DNA of 64,000 bases from Chitinophagaceae bacterium UBA1930 (lineage in GTDB: Bacteria > Bacteroidota > Bacteroidia > Chitinophagales > Chitinophagaceae): contig DDFK01000002.1 in assembly GCA_002337145.1 (NCBI GenBank), positions 744,001 to 808,000 of the forward strand, in the 5' to 3' direction. The notes below the pieces were generated by a model, which worked only from the letters and a program-made list of their open reading frames with translations, made no database searches and was not told the origin of the DNA. Shown here in pieces: positions 35,848 through 46,200 of this stretch (position 1 is its first letter; the number at the start of each line of letters is the position of its first letter). The position numbers and the translations under genes are program-made.

Positions 35848-36507
35848 CTATGCAATTTCTTCCATTTCTACCAGTCTGTTCTTGAGTGCAAAAATAGCAA
35901 GCCCAATCATATTTTTCACGCCCATTTTTTCGATTATTTTTTTGCGGTGGAAATCGATTGTCTTCTCGCTCATGAAAAGTAGCTTACCAATATCTTTGGA
36001 GGTTTTTTGTTGGCATATCATGCGGATGATTGCAAGTTCCCTGTCGGAAAAGCTGAGTGATTTGGTGACTTCTTTTATTTCGGGATTGCCCCTTGCAAAG
36101 CGTCGCATGATGATTTCTACCACTTCCTTGCAGTAGTATTCCTCGCCTGCTATCACTTTTATGATGGCCTGTGTTATCTGGTCTACGGTGCATGATTTAA
36201 GCAGGAAGCCCTTGGCACCGGCCTTCATCATTTGCACCACGGATTCTTCATCGTCCATGCTTGAAACGGTAATGATTTTTATAGTGTCGTTGTTTGCCAG
36301 TATCTGTTTGCTTGCATCGATACCGTTTTGCATGGGCATGCGTATATCCATGAAAATGATATGCGGACTTAGTTCCGCAGCCAGTTGAACGGCTTCGTAC
36401 CCATTGGTAGCTTCTCCCACAACCTCAACCCCGGGTATTGTTGAAATAAGGCTTTTGATACCTGCTATGAAAACGGGGTGGTCGTCTGTAATTAAGATTT
36501 TAAGCAT
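35848..36507 (-). CDS. LuxR/NarL-family response regulator
   Basis: A 219-residue cytosolic transcription factor. Residues 1-120 are a receiver domain with the acidic pair D8/D9, phospho-acceptor D54 (FMDIRMP), S82 and K104 (FLLKS). About 150-215 are a LuxR-type helix-turn-helix (LSFSDRELAIIRMICQQKTSKDIGKLLFMSEKTIDFHRKKIIEKMG). The kinase gene lies 25 bp upstream on the same strand, so the pair is a two-component system. The stimulus and targets are unknown. Confidence 0.95.
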   Translation of the reverse strand: MLKILITDDHPVFIAGIKSLISTIPGVEVVGEATNGYEAVQLAAELSPHIIFMDIRMPMQNGIDASKQILANNDTIKIITVSSMDDEESVVQMMKAGAKGFLLKSCTVDQITQAIIKVIAGEEYYCKEVVEIIMRRFARGNPEIKEVTKSLSFSDRELAIIRMICQQKTSKDIGKLLFMSEKTIDFHRKKIIEKMGVKNMIGLAIFALKNRLVEMEEIA

Positions 36508-36532
36508 ATTGGAATTTTTATCGTATCAGTAA

Positions 36533-38596
36533 TTAAATTGTCGGACTTTGTTGAATAGGCAGTTGGACATAAAACGTGGCACCTTTATCTTCCTCGCTCT
36601 CAACCCATATTTTGCCATCATGCAGTTCAACTATCTGTTTGCAGATGGATAAGCCAATACCAACAGGTTTTTCGCCATTGGTACCCGGTCTTACGGCATC
36701 GGTAAACATGTCGAAAATTTTGATTTGTATTGCTTGGGGGATACCCATGCCATCGTCTTTTACAATGATCAATAAGTTGCTGCCTTCTTTTCTTGAGGCT
36801 ACCGTAATGGTCTTTCCCTCTGCACTGAATTTGCTTGCATTGCGTAAAAGGTTCAATAGTAAACGCCATATTTTTTCATGGTTTACGGCAATGGTTATAT
36901 TGTCTTTTGTTTGCAATACAATATGCTGTTTTTTTTCATTGGCCTTAAACTGCATCAAGGCTACGCATTGCTCCAGCAGTTGGTTAATATTGATTGTTTC
37001 TTTCTTTAAATGTTCTGGCCGTTTTTCAAAAGCGGTATGCAGCAGGTCATCAATCATAACCAAAGAATCCTTACAGGATTTCAGTAGCAGTTCCATCAGC
37101 TTTTTCCCTTCTTCGGAATATTTTTCTTTTTTGTTCAAAAGGGTCAGCACGGCAGTCATGCCGGCAAGCGGTGTCTTGAAATCATGGGCCATTACTTTCA
37201 TGATCCTGCCGTAGTTTTTGTTGCTTGCTTCTAACTGGTTATTGGCAAGGGCAACAATGGCATTTTTTATTCTGGCCTGTTTCATGTTACGCCAAATAAG
37301 GTATGCAATAATGACGGCCATGAGCGACAGGGCAATTGCAACAAAGAGATAAATGCGACTAAACTGGTTGCTTTTTTTTAACAGGTCAATCTGGTGTTGC
37401 TGGTCTTTGTTTTTTAACTCTTTAAGAATGTCTGTTTCAGTAAGGTACTTGTCTTTGTCGGCAATGGAGTCCCTAATTGAATAATACTGTTTCAGCGTTT
37501 CATAGGCACTGTCTGCTTGATTTAGTTTGTCAAAGTATTGCTGTTTTGCCAGTAGCCATTTTAAACTGCCGTTTTCATTTTTAAGGGTATCAAGCCATTG
37601 TCTTGTTTCCTGCAACAGCTTATGGGCTTCTGCTGTTCTGCCCTCATCAATATATAGGTTTATTAGTTTTATCTGCGTTACCTGGGCATCCATCTGCTCG
37701 CCTTTCTTGTTTATTTCAATACTTTTTTTGAGTAATGCCTCGGCACTGTCTAATTTGTTTTCTTTGCAATAAAGCGTTGCAAGGTTTCCATATACAACAG
37801 CTTTGGCAATAATTGCATTGTTGGTATTCTTGGGGTATTGCTGCTGGTAATAATCAATCCATTCAAGTGCTTTTTGGTAATAATGCAATGCACTGTCTTT
37901 AAGCCCGGCATGTGCATAACTCAACGCGATATTGTCCAGCATGCCCTGTTTTTCATAGGTTGTTATTTCGCCAAATGGGCAGTTGATGTTTACATGAAAA
38001 GACTTCTGAAAATAGTTGGCCGCCGTAATATACTCTTGCTGCTTGTATTTGATATTGGCAAAAAAACCGTACAGGATCGCTTCATTGTTTTTTTGTATGC
38101 AGCTATCTTTAATGCCTGCCAATGCTTCCTTGCTTTTAAAGTAACAATCATAAGCCTCGTGGTAACGCTTTAAATGAAACAGCACCAGCCCCTTGTTTAC
38201 GAACGTTGTAGATAGTATGGATTTGTCTGTGTCTTTTTTAAGGGCAATCTTTTGAATGTTTGCCAACTGGCTATCTGCGTACAGCAATGCAGTTGAGTAA
38301 TCTTTTGCCCGGCTGAAATAATAGTTCCTTTTATAACTGTAAATAATAAAAGCATCGTATAGGTTCTGCCTTGGCAATGCACCGTAACAGGAATCCAAGT
38401 ACTTAAACGATTTTTCCGGTCCTTCTTGTTGTTCAATCTTAAAAGCTATCGAATCCGCTTTTTGCAGGGCACTGGTTTCTATATCGTTCCTTTCAGATGG
38501 GTTGCAGCCGCCCCACACAAAAAAAGCAATAGCCAAACAAAGAACCAGTTTGGGCTGTTTATATAAATTCTGTTCATTTAGGCTATCACCACCCAT
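36533..38596 (-). CDS. TPR-containing sensor histidine kinase
   Basis: A 687-residue sensor. The N-terminus holds a hydrophobic stretch ending in a lipobox-like FVWGGC (about residue 31), then about seven TPR-like helical pairs (40-390, for example ALSYAHAGLKDSALHYYQKALEWIDYY), presumably periplasmic. A transmembrane helix follows (about 415-436, IYLFVAIALSLMAVIIAYLIW). The kinase core has H471 in MAHDFKTPLAGM, N box LLNLLRNASKFS, DDGMGIPQ, and GIGLSICKQIVELHDG. This TPR-TM-kinase form is common in Bacteroidota. If the N-terminal Cys is lipidated the sensor would be tethered twice. The partner regulator follows after 25 bp. Confidence 0.93.
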   Translation of the reverse strand: MGGDSLNEQNLYKQPKLVLCLAIAFFVWGGCNPSERNDIETSALQKADSIAFKIEQQEGPEKSFKYLDSCYGALPRQNLYDAFIIYSYKRNYYFSRAKDYSTALLYADSQLANIQKIALKKDTDKSILSTTFVNKGLVLFHLKRYHEAYDCYFKSKEALAGIKDSCIQKNNEAILYGFFANIKYKQQEYITAANYFQKSFHVNINCPFGEITTYEKQGMLDNIALSYAHAGLKDSALHYYQKALEWIDYYQQQYPKNTNNAIIAKAVVYGNLATLYCKENKLDSAEALLKKSIEINKKGEQMDAQVTQIKLINLYIDEGRTAEAHKLLQETRQWLDTLKNENGSLKWLLAKQQYFDKLNQADSAYETLKQYYSIRDSIADKDKYLTETDILKELKNKDQQHQIDLLKKSNQFSRIYLFVAIALSLMAVIIAYLIWRNMKQARIKNAIVALANNQLEASNKNYGRIMKVMAHDFKTPLAGMTAVLTLLNKKEKYSEEGKKLMELLLKSCKDSLVMIDDLLHTAFEKRPEHLKKETININQLLEQCVALMQFKANEKKQHIVLQTKDNITIAVNHEKIWRLLLNLLRNASKFSAEGKTITVASRKEGSNLLIIVKDDGMGIPQAIQIKIFDMFTDAVRPGTNGEKPVGIGLSICKQIVELHDGKIWVESEEDKGATFYVQLPIQQSPTI

Positions 38597-39252
38597 ACGG
38601 CATTGGATTTATTGTCCATTTTACAACTACGGTTTACAGCAGAGCCATTAAGCAGCAATGCTGGTATAAAAATGAGTGTATAGTTTAGGGAAATGTCGTG
38701 GTGAGGGTACAAAACTAGTATAAATAACATAACCACGGTAATAAAATCTTTTGTTTTTGGGATAATATAGTATATATACTAGTTATAATTAGTATTTTTT
38801 TTATCCCTCTCTACTATTAAAGCTCGTCCTTAGTTACAGGTGGTGTTACAGGTTGGCAGGTTCAACTCCATTAGCATTTTTGGGGATGCACCTACCATTA
38901 AAAAACAGTATTACTGCTACCACCTATTTGTAAAAACATTACACTTTTAGTCTGTTTGGGTTAGCATAACAGAAAAGGTTATGAAAATGATGTAGTTATG
39001 GATTTGAAGGAGTTGGTTCCAAAAAAGTAAATCAACCGCAATGGTTTTATGGGTATTTCTTTTTGCAGGTAAGCAGGTTTCGTTCTGTACGGTTTTTTGT
39101 ATGTACGATGGCTGGCACCTTCCATTGTTTCCTGCTTTCTATTGAATTTATAACACATCGTAAAAATTATTGAACTGCATACCATGTTGGGATATATGTA
39201 ATAAAATGTTTGAAACAGTAGATAGAATTTTTTAGAAATAAGGCATATACAT
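38597..39252. other. 656-bp AT-rich intergenic region upstream of a giant T9SS gene
   Basis: No open frame or RNA gene I can support. It contains ACTAGTA at 38714-38720 and ATACTAGTTAT around 38777-38785 (64 bp apart), inside an A/T-rich stretch with TATATATA. TTACAGGTGGT (38834-38844) and ACCACCTATTTGTAA (38919-38933) could form a long hairpin. The ACTAGTA pair has a parallel in the gap before the paralogous gene at 43300, so a shared control signal is possible. Otherwise nothing is seen. Confidence 0.4.
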
Positions 39253-42200
39253 ATGAAAATGATTTTTATACTGGTCCGGTCGGCTTTGGTCCTCGTACTA
39301 TCATTGCATTTATTGGGTACCACTGTTCAGGCACAGATTTGCCCCAGTAACGGACTCGTTTATGGCATAAACTTTACCGGTGCCAATCAGCTGCAGGCAA
39401 GGGATGCCGTTACTTTTGCCCTTGTAAGGGCTTATAGTATGGCCCCTGCCTCATTTGCGGCGGCTATCAACAAAACGGATGGGCTGTTTTATTATGTAAC
39501 GAACAATGCCAATGTAAGTAATCCCAACCTTTTCAGGCTCAATCTAAATACGGGTGCTGTTTCGCCCAGCAGTTGCACTTTGCCTTCCCTTTCAGGTGGC
39601 GATTATTATATATCCGGCGGTAGCGATGTATCGGGAAACCTGTATTTTATTACCGACCACGGCAAGGCCTGTTATAGAATCAACCCTACCACATCCTGTG
39701 CCGTTACAACGCTTTGGAGCCCTGCAAATCCTGTTATCGAAGACCCCATGCGGCCATCCGGTGTCAATTTCGCTGGCGATTTTAAGAATATGGTGATAGA
39801 TGCCAACGGAAACCTGTTGATTATTGATGCGTTTAATCACCATTTGTGGTTGGTAAACCCAAATACGCGGCAGGCAACTTACCGTGGATATCTTCAGTTT
39901 ACGGGAACAGCATCGGATGTGTATTATGCAAACAATGGCACCCTGTATGCATCTACCATGGATTATGGTGTTTACAGGATTGACCCGGTTACGCTAATAG
40001 GTACTTCTGTCAGTAGTTACAACACAACAGAATTTGTGGCTTCTCCTTGCGAAGCAAGTGTATTGCCTCCCATGGTTACGCCGCCCACATGTGATTCAAG
40101 CATTATGTATGCAGTAAACGGAAACTCTTTAATCAAAATCAACTCAACTACTTTTCAGCCCGTAAGCACCTATACGCTTCCGTTTACTACCTCTTCCGTT
40201 GCATGGTCAACCAATGGTATTGTATATACGGTAACCAGTGCAACAGGTGCAGTCAACCCACCTGTGTATGGATTTAATTCTTCAACCGGATCGGTGTTCA
40301 ATACAGGCTGCACCTTGCCCACATTAACAGGAAGCGGGGAGTATTATATAAGTGGTGCAGCAGATGCTTCGGGCAATATCTATTTTGTGAGTGATCATGG
40401 AAGAACATTTGTAAAGCATAATCCTGCAACCTGTACCAATACCATCCTTTGGCAAAATACTGCCATAACTACTAGCGGGGCACCTCCAGCAGGAATCAAT
40501 TTCAATTCAGATTTTCTGGATGTTACTATAGATCGCAATGGCGACTATTATTTTGTTGCAGAGAATAACCGTGATTTGTGGCAGGTGAGGGCCGGTACCA
40601 CTACCGCAATATACCGAGGAAGGTTTTCTGGTGCCGTAGCAGGTAAAACATTGACCGATATTGTTTTCTCGGGTGGTAACATGTATGTGACATCTTCCAA
40701 TGGCGGGGTATATTTAGTGAACCCAGTTACGCTTTCCACTTCGCTTGTTTCAGGAACCGGCTCATTGAACTATTCAGATGCAGCATCTTCCTTCTGTTCT
40801 ACAATACCCCTTGAAAAGGATACGGATCGTGACGGTGTACCCGATTGGAAAGATATTGACGACGACAATGATGGTATAACCGATTTGAACGAAAGTGGCG
40901 GTTATGACCCGCTTGCCGACTGTGATGGCGATGGTATACCCAACTATCTAGACCCGACCCCCGGTTGCGTAACTCCGGCTGGTAATGACCCTTGGGGCGT
41001 TCCTTACAAACCATTAATATGGTCGGACTGTAATGGTGATGGCATCAATGACTTTTTTGATTGGGATAGGGACGGTATCATTAACGAATTGGATCTGGAT
41101 AGTGACAATGATGGTATATTGGATGTGCAGGAGGCAAGACCCAATGGTATTGCCGTAACATCTACTCTCAATGGCATGATAACGGGTACGGATGCAGATG
41201 GCAACGGATTGTTAAGCAGTTATGACAATGGCAATAGCAACCCCGTATTAAATGGCATTGGTGCACAGGATCTTGATAGGGATGGAACGCCTAACTTCTT
41301 GGATATGGATAGCGATGGTGATGGCATAACCGATGCTACTGAAGCTTTAGGCATTTACGACACGGATGGTCTTGCCAACGGTACCGATACCGATGGTGAT
41401 GGCGTGCGTGCAGAAAACTTTGGTTCCAATGCCGCTTCAACAGCCGATAACATCAATGGTTTTGGTGCAAAAGGCTTTACACTGCTTGATACCGATGGCG
41501 ATGGCAAGCCCAATGCATATGATATAGACAGCGACAACGACGGTATTACCGACAATACGGAGGGACAGCCTACCTGTACCAACAAACTGCCTTCCATGAA
41601 TGATTGCGATGGTGATGGTGTGGACGACAGTTACGACATTATAGGTGGATGTGCTGCCTGCATACGTTCCAGTGGTGGTATTACCCCTTACGATAAAGAT
41701 GGCGATGGTACGCCCGATTACTTGGACACAGATACCGATAATGATGGAATAAGCGATATTTACGAGGCTACCACAATTCCCGATGGTAACGGTGGGCATA
41801 CTTTTCCTGGCCCTAATTATTGGATGGGTGCCGCTGGTGATGCAGATGGGGATGGGCTGATGGACTATTTTGACGGCTTCAACATAAAGACAGAGACAAC
41901 CAATTTTCCCTATAATGTAATTACCAACAACCTGGGTACAAATGGTGTATGGGCAACACCCAACCCTACGGGCAGTAATGCACAGGTACCCGAAAGCGAT
42001 GGTCTTGGTGGCTGCCCCGGTGGCGGGGAAAGGGACTGGCGTTCTTCCAGCATGATACTGCCTGTTGTTTTAGCTGGGTTCAGTGGCAACCTCAATGGCA
42101 ATGCGGTTTTGCTAAGCTGGGCAGTTACTGGGGAGGTAAACATGCTACGTTATGAAGTGGAGCGGAGCAACGATGCCATGACCTATATAAAAGTAGCCAC

Positions 42201-42615
42201 CGTAAATGCAACAGGTTCATCAATAGCCAAAACCTACACGGCAACAGACCTTATTGGCAATCTTTCTGCAACCACTGTTTACTACAAACTGAAAATGATT
42301 GACAGGAACGGTTCGGTCAAGTACAGCAACATTATTGCGTTTGACAGGAAGAAGACCATGAATACGGTTTCTGTTCATCCCAACCCTGCAAGTACCCATT
42401 TTACAGTTACCATTAAAAGCGGTAAAGAAACAAACAGCATTATTAGGATTACCGATATACTGGGCAAAATAATATTTACCAGGAACGTGAAATTGTTGTC
42501 AGGCATCAACGTAATACCTTTTACGGACATAGAAAGGCTAAATAATGGTGTGTATAGCGTGTTGGTTTTAACGGACGAAAACGCGGTAATTGAAAAATTA
42601 CTGATTAATCGATAG
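39253..42615 (+). CDS. Giant T9SS protein with two propeller-like repeats and thrombospondin type 3 repeats
   Basis: A 1120-residue exported protein. Signal peptide about 1-28 (ending TVQAQ). About 30-265 and 275-515 are two copies of a ~240-residue unit with propeller-like motifs (GGDYYISGGSDVSGNLYFITDHG and its counterpart in the second copy). About 520-935 carry many thrombospondin type 3 calcium-binding repeats (DTDRDGVPDW, DIDDDNDGITDLNE, DTDGDGVRAEN). About 940-1040 are the Fn3-like pre-CTD domain (LSWAVTGEVNMLRYEVERS). The last ~75 residues are a type A sorting domain (VHPNPASTHFTVTI). From about residue 520 on it is closely related to the gene at 43300; N-terminal parts are unrelated. 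Probably an adhesin or matrix protein stiffened by Ca2+. Confidence 0.88.
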   Translation: MKMIFILVRSALVLVLSLHLLGTTVQAQICPSNGLVYGINFTGANQLQARDAVTFALVRAYSMAPASFAAAINKTDGLFYYVTNNANVSNPNLFRLNLNTGAVSPSSCTLPSLSGGDYYISGGSDVSGNLYFITDHGKACYRINPTTSCAVTTLWSPANPVIEDPMRPSGVNFAGDFKNMVIDANGNLLIIDAFNHHLWLVNPNTRQATYRGYLQFTGTASDVYYANNGTLYASTMDYGVYRIDPVTLIGTSVSSYNTTEFVASPCEASVLPPMVTPPTCDSSIMYAVNGNSLIKINSTTFQPVSTYTLPFTTSSVAWSTNGIVYTVTSATGAVNPPVYGFNSSTGSVFNTGCTLPTLTGSGEYYISGAADASGNIYFVSDHGRTFVKHNPATCTNTILWQNTAITTSGAPPAGINFNSDFLDVTIDRNGDYYFVAENNRDLWQVRAGTTTAIYRGRFSGAVAGKTLTDIVFSGGNMYVTSSNGGVYLVNPVTLSTSLVSGTGSLNYSDAASSFCSTIPLEKDTDRDGVPDWKDIDDDNDGITDLNESGGYDPLADCDGDGIPNYLDPTPGCVTPAGNDPWGVPYKPLIWSDCNGDGINDFFDWDRDGIINELDLDSDNDGILDVQEARPNGIAVTSTLNGMITGTDADGNGLLSSYDNGNSNPVLNGIGAQDLDRDGTPNFLDMDSDGDGITDATEALGIYDTDGLANGTDTDGDGVRAENFGSNAASTADNINGFGAKGFTLLDTDGDGKPNAYDIDSDNDGITDNTEGQPTCTNKLPSMNDCDGDGVDDSYDIIGGCAACIRSSGGITPYDKDGDGTPDYLDTDTDNDGISDIYEATTIPDGNGGHTFPGPNYWMGAAGDADGDGLMDYFDGFNIKTETTNFPYNVITNNLGTNGVWATPNPTGSNAQVPESDGLGGCPGGGERDWRSSSMILPVVLAGFSGNLNGNAVLLSWAVTGEVNMLRYEVERSNDAMTYIKVATVNATGSSIAKTYTATDLIGNLSATTVYYKLKMIDRNGSVKYSNIIAFDRKKTMNTVSVHPNPASTHFTVTIKSGKETNSIIRITDILGKIIFTRNVKLLSGINVIPFTDIERLNNGVYSVLVLTDENAVIEKLLINR

Positions 42616-42636
42616 TTTTAAAACGCTCCTTTTCTA

Positions 42637-42667
42637 AAAAAGCCCCACAATTTGTGGGGCCTTTTTG
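42637..42667 (+). terminator. Terminator after the T9SS gene at 39253
   Basis: GCCCCACAA pairs with TTGTGGGGC in a near-perfect palindrome, with an A run before and T5 after. Confidence 0.9.
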
Positions 42668-43299
42668 CGTTACGGGTGGCTTCATAAAAAAATCATTTGC
42701 AGCAGATAGGCTGTTTTACTAAGTTTGCAACCAATTTCATCCTCAATATTCAATGTAAAAAGCCATTGGTAGTATCTAATGGACGAATATGCCCTCAGCA
42801 TATTTATTATTAAAATACATTCCCCCAATCTCCTGGTTATCCAAAATCAAGTAAAACGAATTGTAACTGTCTTTCCATGCATGCCATTATGCTGTGTGGA
42901 AAAATAGCGGTAATTGTATTTAACTTGTTGAAATTCAAGTTGTTTTGAAATGACGCTATATGATGTCCTTTCAAATGGCAAAAAAAACAAAGCGGACATT
43001 GAACACTTGCTTTTTCTCAGTAAGTCATCAATAGCTACAATGAGTAAATAGGACTTTTTCTAGTTGTGCATAGTAATTCTACTAGTAACTGGTTAAAAAT
43101 CATAGTAATCGCAGTTTAGTTTTGCAAAAATTCGATTGAATAGAATAATTACTAGTAAAAAATAAAAAAAGTACTAATTGTTTACAACCAAAAACAATTT
43201 TTACTCGTCTGATTGAGTGAGAGTGCCTAAAAAGGGTTGATTGATAACCACTAAAGTCAAATCCGGGGGCCTTTCAAAGGAAATTTTATTAAAGAAGTT
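42668..43299. other. 632-bp intergenic region upstream of the 1684-residue T9SS gene
   Basis: No supported open frame. TACTAGTA occurs twice, at 43080-43087 and 43150-43157 (70 bp apart), echoing the pair before the paralogous gene at 39253. AACTTGTTGAAATTCAAGTT near 42930 is an imperfect dyad. GGCCTTTCAAAGG just before the start could fold into a small leader hairpin near the ATG. The length of both this gap and the parallel one suggests complex control or unrecognised small RNAs, but no direct evidence was seen. Confidence 0.4.
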
Positions 43300-46200
43300 A
43301 TGACCACCACCACCACCACCACCAGTGTACTTTCAAAAAAAGTAGCACAAGTAATCATGGGTTTGCTCATGATTGCTGCATTTTCTAATAAGTCGTTCGG
43401 ACAGAATGTTTATTATTTAAGCAACGAAACATTCCCGAATGCCTACAACAATTCGGCTACCGGAAACCAGAATACTACTTTTACTGGTAGTACCGGTACA
43501 TGGACATCCTACTCCAATAGGTCATATGCGTCTGTGGCCGTAATCAACTACTATTACAACTGGTCGTCTCCAAACTGTCTGTTCATTAAGAACTTCAAGG
43601 GTACTTCGGCTTCAACCGCACAAGCCACATCGCCTGCAATTAATTTGTCAGGCTATTCTTGTTCTCCAAAAGTTTGGTTGAGCCTGAATTTTGATGTAAG
43701 CAAACTGGACGGTAGCAACACCGGTACCGTGTATAAGATAGAATTTTCTAAAGATGGTGGTACAACATGGGCAACTGTTCAGCAACAAACTGCTGCCCAA
43801 TTAAAAGCAAACTATTCCGGTTCTGGCTTCAACAACAGCTCCATAGCAATTACCAGCGATTATTTGGTTAGCAACTTTAAATACAGGATCACAGGTAGCT
43901 CGCCTGCAAACTCATCTTACGATTGCGAAATCTATTTTGATGACTTACAGATTCTTGCCGAGCCATGTAGAACTTCATGGACCAATAGCTGTACCGATAA
44001 CAAAAATGTTGACTTGTACTCAAAAGGCATGAAAAATAGTTGTGCCAGCGGTTCTCTGGGTTGGACCAATATCGGCTCTGCCGAAGGTCTGAACATGACC
44101 AACGCCACTAAAGTGGTTGCCTATGTGTCAATGTCCGAAACAGGTGCACCGGGCCAAACAGTTACCGTAAGGGCAAAAAATGCTGCGGGTACCGTATTGC
44201 AATCGGTAACTGCAACGCTTGTAAACAACCAAGACGATCCGAGCGACATCAATATTTACGAAGCAACTTTTACCACCTTAACCAACATTGCAAGCTTTGA
44301 AGCCAGCATTAGTGGTGCATGTTCCTTAACATCATCTACCAATCCTAGTTACATTGCCAATGGTTTAGGTTTGGCCGTATTCAGGAGCAGCGTAACAGGT
44401 ATGTACAACCAAGGCGAACTGAAATATTGGGGTGCACCGGGCAATGGTACCTGGGATTACTACAGGTGGTTCGATTTGCCATCTACCTCTTATACAAAAG
44501 TGGTTACCGTACAGGTTGGCATAAGCGGGCTTACTGCTACCAATGGTAAACTGGCCAGGATAAAAATTGACTACACCAATACTGCCGGAAGCGGCGTAAC
44601 CAAAGTGGTTGATGTAACCGGCAATGGTTCCAATGGCGACAGGATTACTTTGAAGAACATTGTATTGACTGATGTTAATGCCTCTTCAACTGGCTTAACC
44701 GTATATACCGACCAATCTGCTACCAACAACGATGTGTACAGCCTGGATGCGATCAAAGTATCAACTTCATGCTCTGCTCCTTTAAACCTGGGTAATATTG
44801 TTTGGTACGATGCAGATAATAACGGCTTGAAAGGATCGAGCGAATCTGTGATTGTTGGTGCAACCGTAAAAGTGTACAACGACGACAATGGTGACAACGT
44901 ACCAGATGGTGCCGCCATTGCTACAACAATGACAAATTCTAGCGGTGTGTATGCATTTCAAGGCCTTGCTCCTGGCAAATACATTGTAGGCGTGGTACTT
45001 CCTGCGGGTTATGCTGCAGGTGCTACAACTACTACCAGCAGCAATCCTGACAACGATACCGACAACGACAACAATGGTGTTAATTTAACCAGCGACGGTA
45101 AAGAAATCCGTAGCAACTACATTACCCTGTCTGTAGGTGGCGAACCTGCAACTGCGGTAGATGGTGATGGTACAAATGGTAACCTTACAATGGACTTTGG
45201 TTTATCCTTAAACACTACTGGTCCATGTTCCGGTGCATTTAACCCAACTTACACTGCACAAGGTTACGATCTCTTCATACAACAAGGATTGACACTGGTA
45301 GGTGGCCATACCGATGGTTCAGTTGCGGCAGGTGGTAACCTTACATTAAATGGTGCTTCTGTTTTGGCAATGAACAATTCAGGTTCATACCCTAACGGTT
45401 ACAATAACGACAATAACTATTCTGTTGTAATTGGCGGCAGGATGGTCTATACATCTGGCGGGTTAACGTATGTAAACAACGGTAACATCAAATTGGCCAG
45501 CACAACTGGTTCAACCGTATGGGATACTGACCCTAATGGTGCTTCTGTAAACCTGAGGATTACATCAAATGCATCCACTGGCTTTACGGCATACAACAGT
45601 ACACCTGCTTTGCAATTAAATGGCCAGCAAGCTGCAAGTACAGTAACTACGCCTCCAAGCGGTCTGGACTTTACCAATTCATTTACTACCATGGTAGCAA
45701 ATGCAACAACCATGTCTGGTTACTCTGCATCATCTCCATGCTCTGCTTCTTTAAACATTATTACAGTAAGCGGTACAACGCCAACCATTACTTTGGCAGC
45801 CAATAAAGTAAACGTGGTAAATATTACTGGTGCCGCATTCAATGCCATAACACAAATAACATATACTACGGCACCTACTTCTACCAGCCCGTTAATCTTC
45901 AACATTAACCAAACTGGTAGCTTTACCCTTACTTCTCACAATATTGCTGGCCTTGCCAATACCGATGGTAAATACATTATCTATAACTTGTACAACAACA
46001 CTGGTACAATTACAGTTAATGCAAGCAACACAATCATTGGTACCCTGTTTGCACCTTCTGCAACAGTGGTATGGAATGGCAGCAATAACTTAGAAGGGCA
46101 AATCATTGCCAAGAGTGCTTCATTGAATGGTGGCGAGATACATAGCCAGATATTCAACGCATGTTTGCCAAACTGCCTGCCTTCTATCAGCATCAGCGGT

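Noticed and set aside
36576..37214. Long antisense frames within the kinase gene and other large genes
   Set aside because: They lie opposite clearly functional coding sequence, have no own signals, and are shadows of codon bias.
40800..41900. Regular GATGGTGATGG-type periodic DNA that could suggest a tandem-repeat locus or CRISPR
   Set aside because: It encodes thrombospondin type 3 repeats (DxDxDG units); there are no spacers or constant-length DNA repeats.
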